Assembly (NCBI GenBank): GCA_013339895.1 | Contig: JABACO010000001.1 | Location: 12,013,348 to 12,077,347 of the forward strand | Length of the DNA stretch: 64,000 bases | Source of the DNA: Ephydatia muelleri | Taxonomy: Eukaryota; Porifera; Demospongiae; Spongillida; Spongillidae | Direction of reading: 5' to 3' | Part shown: positions 56,059 through 64,000 of the stretch, in pieces | How the letters are laid out: each line of letters begins with the position of its first letter | How positions within the stretch are numbered: the first letter of the stretch is position 1 | The notes under the pieces: generated by a model | Told to the model about the DNA's origin: nothing | What the model saw: only the letters and a program-made list of their open reading frames with translations | Database searches by the model: none | Made by a program: the position numbers and the translations under genes

Positions 56059-57334
56059 TCAGAGGTTTTCCTGGGGTGGTGAACTTCTTTCAGATGTGAA
56101 ATTGTGGTAAGGCTTCTTAACTGCAATGATTGCTGAACCTTCAGATGCTTGTGCACGTAGATCAATAAAATCCAACAAATCCTGGTAATGTGGCACTTTT
56201 GCCTCAGACTGACTGTGCTTCTGCCATTCAAACTGAGTGGTAGCATCTAGTTTGAGCTCAAGCATGGAGGTGATGAAAGGACCTGATGGGTCATAGTCCA
56301 TTGATTTTAATGCACGGAGATGTTGAGTAACAATGTCATGGAGGTGACGTAGTTCTTTGCCAGTTCCTTCCTTCAAGGATGGTACTTCCAGAATTAACCG
56401 AACATGTGTTTGATGAATCAGGCGTGGGCGATCATATCGTGACTTAAGACATTCAATTGCTTCCAAGTAATGTTCACCCGACTGGGATAATCCTTCAATC
56501 ATGTTCTTAGCAGATCCACCTTTTAGTGCGTGCTGTAGGTATACGAGTTTCTCAGAGTTTGTCAGGCTTTTGCGGTCATGAACTGAAATACTAAATTGTT
56601 CCCAAAATTGCCTCCAATGTAGGAGATTGCCATCAAAGGTAGGAACATCAATCTTGGGTAGTTTGACTCCTGTACCACTAGCAACAGATGCAGTAGATTC
56701 AAGTTGACTATTGATCAGCTTCTTGATTTTGTGAGAGCAATCGAACAATGCGGGTTTCTATTTTGGAGTGGTGTGCAAATAACTCGTCATCGTCTTTTGG
56801 TTCAAGATCTATTATGTCACTATAGAGTGCAGCAAGGTCCTTTTTATAGTCTGAGAGCTGTTCCTGGCATTGCTGAACAATGGATATGTCAAAGTCTTCA
56901 GCATCTCCAACGAGGTCTGCCATCTGTTCTTCCATGACCTTGAGACCCTTTTCTATACGCGATATTTTGAGCGAGATCGATCTGCGTTCACGTCCGTTTC
57001 CCTTAATGGACGCGTCGACAATGGGCTCCATTAAGCGATGAAGACGAGCAGTCATTGCAGCGATGTCATCGTCGTGCTTGTCCAAAGCGATTTGTTCTTG
57101 CTCCAAAGTATCGCCGTCTTCTAGTTTATCGATAATTTGCATGTGAAGCTCCTTAAAGCTCGAATCGAGGTCATTCAATTTAGAGAGCAGCTGTTGCGCG
57201 TGCCCAGGAGTTGCCGGTTGATCCGCGGTAGCTTCTAATTCTTTCAGCCGGTTTACCAATCGAGTAATAGAACTCCGAGTAACGCCTCTTCTACTCCGAA
57301 GTTGTCCGAGCGCGAGAGCGACTTCTTCTGCCAT
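56059..57334 (-). CDS. BEL/Pao gag region
   Basis: ATG at 57332-57334 starts MAEEVALALGQLRSRRGVTR, a long coiled-coil-prone N-terminus (VNRLKELEATA, DKLEDGDTLEQEQIALDKHD). After a frame change near 56720 it continues KLPKIDVPTFDGNLLHWRQF, WEQFSISVHD, LVYLQHALKGGSAKNMIEGL and RYDRPRLIHQTHVRLILEVP, the DUF1759 gag core of BEL/Pao elements. The ATG lies about 120 bp inside the 5' LTR, the expected position. Confidence 0.9.
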
Positions 57335-57452
57335 GCCAACAGGTGGGGGCGAAGATAATGCGCAAACGAAAAAACAGATAATTCGGCTTGTTGCCTGAAA
57401 TACAGCCAATGAGCGATGCTGGGAAGTTGATTCCCGGCTCGAAGGACCAAAA

Positions 57453-57586
57453 TGTACGAGCCGATTCCAGACAATCACGCCAAAGTCGCGAGAGAGCGCT
57501 ATCGCTACGAACACGTGAAAAGAGCAACTTTTTAATAAGTTGGAATTATGGTAAACAAATGCAAATTAATTAACGAGTATCAACCA
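57453..57586 (-). repeat. BEL/Pao LTR (134 bp; 5' LTR of the element)
   Basis: Same sequence as 51655-51790 with a few changes. Followed by the GAATG duplication at 57587-57591. Confidence 0.9.
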
Positions 57587-57591
57587 GAATG

Positions 57592-58689
57592 GTATAATAT
57601 ACTAGACATGCTTTTGTTTTTGTATTATTATGTTAGCAAATGATTGTGCATAATTAGTGGTACTAAGCACCTCATGATGTGTGTAGACTCTGCAATGTGA
57701 TGGAGGCACTTGTTTTGTATTCTTTAATGGGTATTTCTGTTCACAAGATGGTCACAAAGGTTTTGCAAACTCTCCTCATATATGCATACAGGTACATGTA
57801 TTCTTTGCAATTAAAATTGCATAAGAAGCCATGCCTTGCTGAGTGTGCTTGGACATTGTATCATGATGCAATGATGAATTGGGTATTGTCACTAAAGTGG
57901 AGTTCCCTAATGTACTAGTACATTAGGGAACTCCACTTTAGTGACAATACCCAATTCGCTACGTACAGAAACCTTATCTCATCTACAGATAATTTTTTAG
58001 ATGACATCATTTAGTATTATTCAACAACATGTGTCTCTGCATTTTCAGTAAAGTCAATTGAAAAATACATGTAGTAATCCTAACAAAGGTAAAATTAAAC
58101 GGTTCGAGAACATAACAGAAGACCTTGAAAGGAGAAAAAGAAATGAAGACATGAGCAACTGGTACTATTCAATTGTTTTCCAAAGCATTGCTGACATCTC
58201 CAGCCATTGACCCTCCTGGCCTGCACATTCAAAGGTCACCTGTTGTGGCAAATTAATGTGAAAACATAGATGTTACTCTAATGTGTGCACATGCATGTGA
58301 GGAACTGCTCTGTGACCTATATATGAAGGTAGGGTTTTGGATGGTAGTAAACTGGGTGCCATAGATGTTGGGACTGTTCTCATAATTGGGGGTTTGCGGC
58401 ATACTCTTCTGAACAACAACTAAACATACCTGGTTACCCAAACCAGTTTTGTGATCTGGTTGCAGGCACCACATATTTATGCATGCATGGAATGCTCACT
58501 CAGTCTGTCACAGCAACAACCTGTTTTCAGTCACCTGCCTCACCCCTCCTATCTACTCTAGACTTGTACATTGCACATGTACGTGAGATCATGGGGGAGA
58601 ATTCTAGATAGCACTGTGGATAAAATTGCATACACAACATACACATTTACAGCAACCACTGTGAAAACAAAGTAATAAAAGTTGTACTA
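57592..58689. other. Intergenic DNA, no gene
   Basis: Holds the 82-bp palindrome at 57876-57957. Otherwise AT-rich sequence without recognisable coding motifs. Confidence 0.5.
57876..57957. repeat. 82-bp perfect palindrome
   Basis: gaattgggtattgtcactaa continues to a centre of tgtactagtaca and is mirrored exactly to ttagtgacaatacccaattc. Arms of 41 bp with no spacer. No TE family recognised. Confidence 0.95.
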
Positions 58690-59300
58690 ACTGTGCAGTG
58701 GTTCCAAATGCAGTCCACACAGTGTATTACTTACAAAGGCAGAGAAATTACTTACAGACTCAGAAAGCTCGTTGAATTGGCTAGTTGCATAGTGGCAATG
58801 TTAACAGCATAATATGGTCAGTCCAGAACCCACATGCTTTCATGGAATGCAGCAATCAGAAGAAGGCAGGTGTGATGGTCTGGGCTGGGCTGATCAAAGA
58901 CCATATCATTGGCCCCTTCGTCATCAATGGAAGTGTCACAGGGCAAGTGTACCTTCAGCTACTACAGCAGAGGGTGTGGCCAGCCCTGCAAGCTATTAAG
59001 GGGGAAGTAGGAAGAATTTGTTGTTTTCCAGCATCATGAAGCCTCAGCTCATTACGAAACCTGTGTTATAGGGCCTGGTTGGATGGAATGTTAGAGGACA
59101 GATGGATGGGCAGAGGAGGACCCATACTATGGCCAGCACGAAGTCCTGATCTATCCATTGGACTTCTGGCTTTGGGGTTACCTGAAAAACAAAGTGTATG
59201 CATATGTGGTGACAACATTGGAGGAACTAAGACAGGCAATCACTGATGAGATGCAGGCTATTCCTGCCACTATGGTCCTGCCACTATGGTCCACAGTGTG
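58690..59300 (+). mobile_element. Mariner/Tc1-like transposase remnant
   Basis: The + frames give SVQNPHAFMECSNQKKAGVM, VWAGLIKDHIIGPFVINGSV, TGQVYLQLLQQRVWPALQAI and, after frame changes, WPARSPDL, DFWLWGYLKNKVYAYV and TTLEELRQAITDEMQAIPAT. VMVWAG...GPF--G---G--Y and WPARSPDL-PLDF-LWGYLK are the conserved core of mariner/Tc1-family transposases (DDE type). The N-terminal third and one catalytic region are missing or scrambled, so this is a dead fragment. Confidence 0.85.
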
Positions 59301-59999
59301 AACACTGGGGGTAGTACGAAAGGCAGGATTACTGTTCTCAATTGATGGGTTGCAGTTAGAATCACGACATAATTGACATTACTAACCTTGATAAAATTGT
59401 ACATGTATTTCATAATGTTATTATACTTCTCAATGTGGTTGAATGCATGTATTATTTTTACAAGTCATGCCCAGTTGTAAGCGCTAAAGAGGCCTCCTGA
59501 GGTCGGTGAAAACTGCTCACTCTCTTACTTAATGAACGACGTTGGTTTTAATAACTGATTAGACATAGCACACACACCTTATTAATAGGAGCTATAGGCA
59601 GTATACGCGCGGCTTCTCTAGTATTACGGGCATATACCAGTTAGCTAATAATGTAGAGCTAGCTGGAAGGATCTATAGTTTGCTTGATGCATGGGTGCGT
59701 GTACCCGTACGTACACTGTATGCCAAAAGGCACCCAGTCGTTCGTGCCTTTAACTCACCAACCATTTGCATCGAAGACATTCTCCAGTGTGGTTTTGTAC
59801 TACGTAAGGCGAATCTCAATCTCGTCCACATGCACAACACGTAGCAAGAACGCTAATTGGTGCTCACCGCCTGTATGAATGAATGACCTACGGTCGGGTG
59901 TATGTTTTCTTTTACGAAGAGGTAGTTGTACGGCTAGTTCATTTCTGATATGCAGCCGCAGGTACGGCTATTTACTATAGTATCTATGATTTCACAAGG
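59301..59999. other. Intergenic DNA, no gene
   Basis: Higher CpG content than average from about 59490 on. No coding motif recognised. Confidence 0.45.
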
Positions 60000-60200
60000 A
60001 TCTCTATTCGCTGAAAGATTCGAGGGACGAATGTGGGGTGGGGCTCAGTGGCACGTGATAATGTGCAAGTTGAAGGGGTGGAGCTCGTGCGGCGTCACTA
60101 ATGAAGTGTAACTAGTGCGCATGCGTAACCGAGGTGAAATAGTTGTTGCATCTTACTTTCAGTTTAAGAGGTGAAAGAAATTTTGATCATTTTGTTTTTG
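60000..60200 (+). promoter_or_regulatory. CpG-richer possible promoter
   Basis: Contains tgcgcatgcg at 60116-60125 (NRF1-like core, similar to the site before the CARD exon), cacgtg at 60053-60058 (E-box) and several CpGs in a locally GC-richer stretch. The direction and the gene served are unknown; no start codon with a recognisable product follows. Confidence 0.25.
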
Positions 60201-60437
60201 GCTTCGAAACGGGGTGTCTAAACATGGTTTCACTTTTAAAGTTGTTCATCTGTTGTGTTTATTAAATTTAATTAAGCGTCGTTAATAACAATAAAATGAT
60301 GTAAGCACATTTGCCTAACCTCAAGTTGTTAGTTTCTAAATATTTGATACTCCTATCAAAAGTTATTCCCGTTCTAAAACAGTGCGTTCTTTCGTGGACA
60401 CCCGGTATACATGTATCTACGGGACGAAATTTACACA

Positions 60438-60531
60438 TGTCTGGGGTGATAAATCGATTCACATATTTGGCTATTTTTACTTTCTCTTGATCACAAGTGT
60501 AATAATGTCATCTAGTTTGGTTATTGTGTGA
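60438..60531. repeat. 94-bp dispersed repeat, copy 2
   Basis: Partner of 50667-50760 in the same orientation, with a few substitutions and then an abrupt loss of similarity at both ends. Confidence 0.9.
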
Positions 60532-61938
60532 TAAAACGTGCGTATCAGTGCATCTTTTACGCGCAACTTGGCACCTTTGGCGTGAACTTTAGTGCCTAGT
60601 TCGGTAAACTTGCCCAGTGCTCGGTGGAACTGACAGCCTACTTCCAGACTCAACATTAGCTGCCATTTCGAAGAGGGTACAGTAGAATACCGCAAGACCT
60701 TTGACCCACAAAAATAGCACACGCTAGGTAAACCTAGCGTCTGGCACCTGTTCATTCAGTGTATGAGATGTCACTGCCACTGTAGGCCTCTACACTATAT
60801 TTAGTGTGTATTCTATTGGAGGATGTCAAATGTTAGTACACTCAGCATCAGGGAGTACAATGGCTGTTGGTCTGTCTTCAAGTTTGTACTCTGTACATAT
60901 ACATATGGATGGTTCCAGTACATTACATGGCCCTGCTGTCAAATTTCAATCATGGCTGTAAGAACATATTGGCATCCATATGACCAGACTGCCAGGTGTC
61001 TGGTCCCAGACTAAGGGTGTAGGAGTTATAAATGTACCCTGGCACCACATGTCGGGTCCGCAGACTTCCATAAATGATGTTGAATGCAACAAATGAAGGT
61101 AGGTTTGCTTTGGGGGAATACTATGGTCCAACGCTACTACTACAAGTCATGGCGTTTTATTTAAAAAAGTTTTCTGATAGGTGGATATTGAGATCGGATT
61201 CTTGTTTGTCTTCGATGAGTTGCCAACCCTAAATCCTAACTGGCCTTCGGCCCTGGCCACCATAATTACCGCCTTAACAATGCAGTTCGTTTCTCACTGT
61301 TTAAACAGCTTCATTGTAATTTGGCCCTTAGTGTCCCCTGTCGGGCTACGCCAATAAGTTTTGATGCTGTTCAATGCTCCATCAAGATAGGGGCTGAATG
61401 ATCACTCAACAGCAATAGCTAGGGTAGTATTGATGGTAGGGCATGCAAGGGGATAGAGGCCGAACATTTCGAGAGCCATGCATATCATTATGCTAAAAAA
61501 AGAATTAATTTTCTGGATCAGTTCGTTTGTTACCAACAGTGAATTTACGATTAACATAATTTTCCCCCAGGCAGCAAATCTGTCAACAAGGTTGAAGCTC
61601 TCTTCCCACACCATATGCACGCGTGCCATACTAGTGTACTGAATTTTGGACATTCACAACGACTCCAGTCGAGGCTCGAGCCCGCGCTAATATCGGAAGT
61701 TTCGTTAGAAACTTCCATATAGGATTTGACCCCGACTATGAATGTCATTAAACAAAAGCGACCCGTCTGTAACAAGACTCCCGACGATCGGATCGTGTAG
61801 CTTGTTTTAGCAATCGATCTAGAAGTCAAAAACGAGTAGTTTCGTTTTTGTTTCATGTCGCAGAACCGCGTGATTGTAGAGAACAAGAGTGTACTGCCCG
61901 TTCTCGTACCCAGTCTCGGAACAAGGGGCGGGTCGTCT
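60532..61938. other. No gene recognised
   Basis: Several frames of 60-90 residues on either strand lack motifs. The minus frame 61551-62036 contains a Gly tract from the CTC repeat and is not supported as a gene. Confidence 0.4.
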
Positions 61939-61978
61939 TCTTCTCCTCCTCCTCCTCCTCCTCCTCCTCCTCCTCCTT
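61939..61978. repeat. (CTC)n microsatellite
   Basis: About 12 CTC/TCC units. It produces Gly-rich or Pro-rich tracts in the open frames on the two strands. Confidence 0.95.
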
Positions 61979-62165
61979 CTCCTTCTTGGCAACGCATAAC
62001 TCGGGACAGGAACACTTTTAAGCGATCAAATTTCACCGCTAGCTTCAGAATCGGATGGAGGACTCGCTTTTATATAAATAATCGATGTTATACTCTGATA
62101 CACAATCGACTATCAGCCTATGTCTTGTATAATTAGACATTGGGTGTGAAAAAAAAATTAAGAAA

Positions 62166-62445
62166 ACAAGTAAATAAAAACATTCTCTACGAGAAAGTCG
62201 GTGGGATATAGGATTCGAAGGCAATTGGTGGTGTATAAAGCAAGGAAACAAGGTCTTATCAGGGGGAAATGTAATAGTCCTATATTTAGCACACAAACAA
62301 CATACGCCCTAGAAATGTGCTAAATATAGGACTATTACATTTTCCCTTCTGATAAGACCTTGTTTCCTTGCTTTTTACACCACCAATTGCCTTCAAATCC
62401 TATATCCCACCAACTTTCTCGTAGAGAATGTTTTTATTTACTTGT
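62166..62445. mobile_element. Foldback MITE, family 1, copy 2
   Basis: Left arm acaagtaaataaaaacattc, tctacgagaaagtcggtggg, ttggtggtgtataaagcaag; right arm cttgctttttacaccaccaa, cccaccaactttctcgtaga, gaatgtttttatttacttgt. The arms are about 130 bp and nearly meet at 62300. Same family as 29371-29623 (shared tataggatt-gaaggcaat and gtgctaaatataggacta). Confidence 0.9.
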
Positions 62446-63094
62446 ATTATCTATGGCTAGATCAATTACTTCAAGGGTGAGTATATATTATTATGCTGAG
62501 CTCGGCTGGGTAGGGCCTAGGCCCTACTCTAGCTACACCATTGTCAACAGCCTTTTTCCACATGCCTACTTGTTAAATAATATGGCTGCCATTTATAATT
62601 GTAATAAATGACATCGGATTGGAATGAGATAAGAGCCATTTTTAGTAACGCCGCAACGCTCATGCATAAAAATCAATACACGGTAAAATTGTTCTAATAG
62701 AGATATTACATGATAAAACTCTTCTTTACTTTTAAAATGAAATTTCTTGTCCTAAATGTGTGTGTGTGTGTGTGTGTGAGACTCATAATTTCGAAATGTA
62801 CTCCGTTAATTAATTAAGTTATGTCACGTGGTAAGAAAGGTCAACTGCACAACTGTGACTCAATGGATTTCATAATTGTTCTTTTCCTAGCAGTTTGGAG
62901 GTAAGCTTGATGTTACTCTCCAATGGCAACAGGTAGTCACGTTCTTTAAGAGCATAGTAATGTGAGCAGTACTGTAGATAAGATTTAATAATGGGTAACT
63001 GTTGGCAGTATGATGTAATGATAATATAACATACACGTTTAGTACAAGCATCAGCAGTTGTCTCCCTCCTCCTCTCTTCTTTCTCTCTCCACAG
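62446..63094. other. No gene recognised; (TG)n at 62757-62778
   Basis: AT-rich with a short TG repeat. A possible very small exon (tttggag before gtaagc, about 62893-62899) lies between an AG and a strong donor-like sequence, but this is not supported by coding content. Confidence 0.35.
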
Positions 63095-63268
63095 ATGGGG
63101 CCTGATACCTTTGACACAACCTCCTTTACCTCAGACTCTCAGGACCCCACCTCCAAACACCACTCCCTTCACTCTGAACCACCATACCAGCCCACTAACC
63201 ACTCCTCCTCATTGATGAGACCTAACCCATACCACACACAAATGCCAGCTCACTGCCACTTCCTCTAG
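63095..63268 (+). CDS. Possible Ser/Pro/His-rich exon
   Basis: A long polypyrimidine tract (ctcctcctctcttctttctctctccacag/) makes a strong acceptor at 63094. The following frame reads MGPDTFDTTSFTSDSQDPTS, KHHSLHSEPPYQPTNHSSSL and RPNPYHTQMPAHCHF before a stop at 63266-63268. Composition recalls the flexible linker exon at 5381-5650, but no domain is recognised and no donor was chosen. It could be the last exon of an unknown gene or an accident of a C-rich region. Confidence 0.3.
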   Translation: MGPDTFDTTSFTSDSQDPTSKHHSLHSEPPYQPTNHSSSLMRPNPYHTQMPAHCHFL

Positions 63269-63500
63269 TGAGAGGGGTCACAGTAGAACCTGGTTTCTCC
63301 ATCTCCACTGATAATGGTTAGCTATTACCACATGATATATTTAACCCTGTCCATTCCACACCCTGTTGTGTGAAGACATGGATGCTTGCTTTCTCAGGCC
63401 TTGTTGGTCGGCAACATTGAATCAGCTGTGGACATCTGGCATTAGTGCAGACAGACCCTCCCCCTCCCCTTGGATACCATATGGTGCCCCACCCGCCCCT

Positions 63501-63531
<31 letters not shown>

Positions 63532-64000
63532 TTGGAATGCCATGATGCTTCTCCCCTTGGATACCATGATGCCCCTCTCTCCAGTAGGCAGATACCATGA
63601 TTCTGGCTATTGCTGAACGGTCCCATCTTCATTAGCATCAGAGAAGGAAACACTGAACTATTCTTCCTGGTACTAATATATGTAGTTACCGTTTTGTGTT
63701 GGTATTGGGTGATACGTGCTATCATGTATTGCTACAGCTAATGCCTGTTGTGGTGGTCCAAAAGCACCCCCATTCCGCAGGAGAACATGGTAATTGAGTT
63801 GTCCCTTGTGATGCACTCTTGAAGCAGGTAAAGCTGCATCCACTAACATTGTCCAGTGTAAAAGATGATGTAATTGTGACATCATTGTCACCTGAGGTTC
63901 TCACTTCACAGTCAGCCAAGCTGAAATGACATTGCCAGCAAGCTGACAACTGATCATGAACTTTTCACTGGGTCACTAGTGTGTGCATGTGTGTGTGTGT
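63269..64000. other. No gene; poly-C tract and TG repeat at the edge
   Basis: A long C tract at about 63499-63529 lies between repeated cccct-tggatacca-atg-tgcc units (about 63460-63590). The window ends in a (TG)n run (63983-64000). Confidence 0.5.

Larger units (their letters stand above)
51655..57586 (-). mobile_element. BEL/Pao LTR retrotransposon, nearly complete (5932 bp)
   Basis: Two LTRs of 134-136 bp and a 5-bp GAATG target duplication define the element. On the minus strand the order is gag, zinc knuckle, aspartic protease, reverse transcriptase, RNase H, integrase, which is the BEL/Pao order. The sequence inside the 5' LTR, read on the minus strand from 57452 (tggtccttcgagccggg), is a good candidate tRNA primer-binding site. 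The frame breaks at about five or six places, so this copy should not make its proteins as given. LTR divergence is only a few bases, so the insertion is recent. It has been placed directly after the stop of the second death-domain exon. Confidence 0.95.

Noticed and set aside
60477..60755. 92-residue minus frame starting MNRCQTLGLPSVCYFCG
   Set aside because: It overlaps the 94-bp dispersed repeat, shows no family motif, and its Cys pair alone is not evidence for a zinc finger.
61551..62036. 161-residue minus frame with a poly-Gly tract
   Set aside because: The Gly tract comes from the (CTC)n microsatellite and no part shows a domain or good codon context.
62893..62899. A 7-bp microexon before gtaagc
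   Set aside because: Only splice-like dinucleotides support it; no phase test or coding content is possible at this length.

Overview
The window is nuclear DNA of an animal, most likely a demosponge of the Amphimedon type. The coding signal is split into short exons with GT/AG borders, and single ankyrin repeats sit in their own exons. Domain combinations (CARD-like, ankyrin, ROC-COR GTPase, death domain) are those known from sponges and other early-branching animals. The rest is a dense graveyard of eukaryotic transposons (Ty3/gypsy, Ty1/copia, BEL/Pao, Tigger/pogo, Tc1/mariner, hAT, foldback MITEs). The species call is an inference from gene content, not from a marker gene. No tRNA, rRNA, CRISPR or bacterial operon is visible. 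A run of exactly 1000 N (20388-21387) is an assembly gap.

Layout. 0-3.1 kb: a CA-rich minisatellite and unrecognised DNA. 3.16-42.2 kb: exons on the + strand that fit one large receptor-like gene. They are a CARD-like exon (3164-3455), a proline-rich heptad exon (5381-5650), an exon coding a ~236-aa module (5842-6551), ankyrin exons (7636-7734 and 15004-15099), an ankyrin plus P-loop exon (28666-28919), a 48-bp exon (33674-33721), a long ROC-COR exon (39934-41519) and a last exon with a death domain (41852-42167) followed by a poly(A) signal. Most exon borders that can be tested agree in phase. The introns hold a degraded gypsy element, a Tc1-like element with a visible empty-site paralogue, two Tigger-like transposases, a hAT pseudogene and foldback MITEs. 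A TRANK1-like ankyrin/superfamily-1 helicase fragment (17564-20387), on the same strand, lies between the ankyrin exons and runs into the N gap.

42-51 kb: a 545-bp palindrome made from the 3' flank of the gene, mini- and microsatellites, a broken copy of a DDKHR/GEPG-type invertebrate protein family, a ~150-bp tandem array, and on the - strand a two-exon hAT-derived gene whose reading frame is open throughout. 51-58 kb: a second copy of the death-domain last exon, with a nearly complete BEL/Pao element (5932 bp, 134-136 bp LTRs, GAATG target duplication) inserted just after its stop codon. 58-64 kb: a mariner-like fragment, a CpG-richer possible promoter, a second copy of a foldback MITE, and a possible Ser/Pro-rich exon.

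How it could work together (inference): CARD and death domains at the two ends of an ankyrin/ROC-COR protein suggest an NLR- or ROCO-like signalling receptor. Ankyrin repeats would sense, the ROC-COR GTPase would switch or dimerise, and the death folds would recruit adaptors. Several conserved coding stretches are interrupted by one-base indels, at least two of them clearly in homopolymers, so some apparent pseudogenes may be consensus errors.
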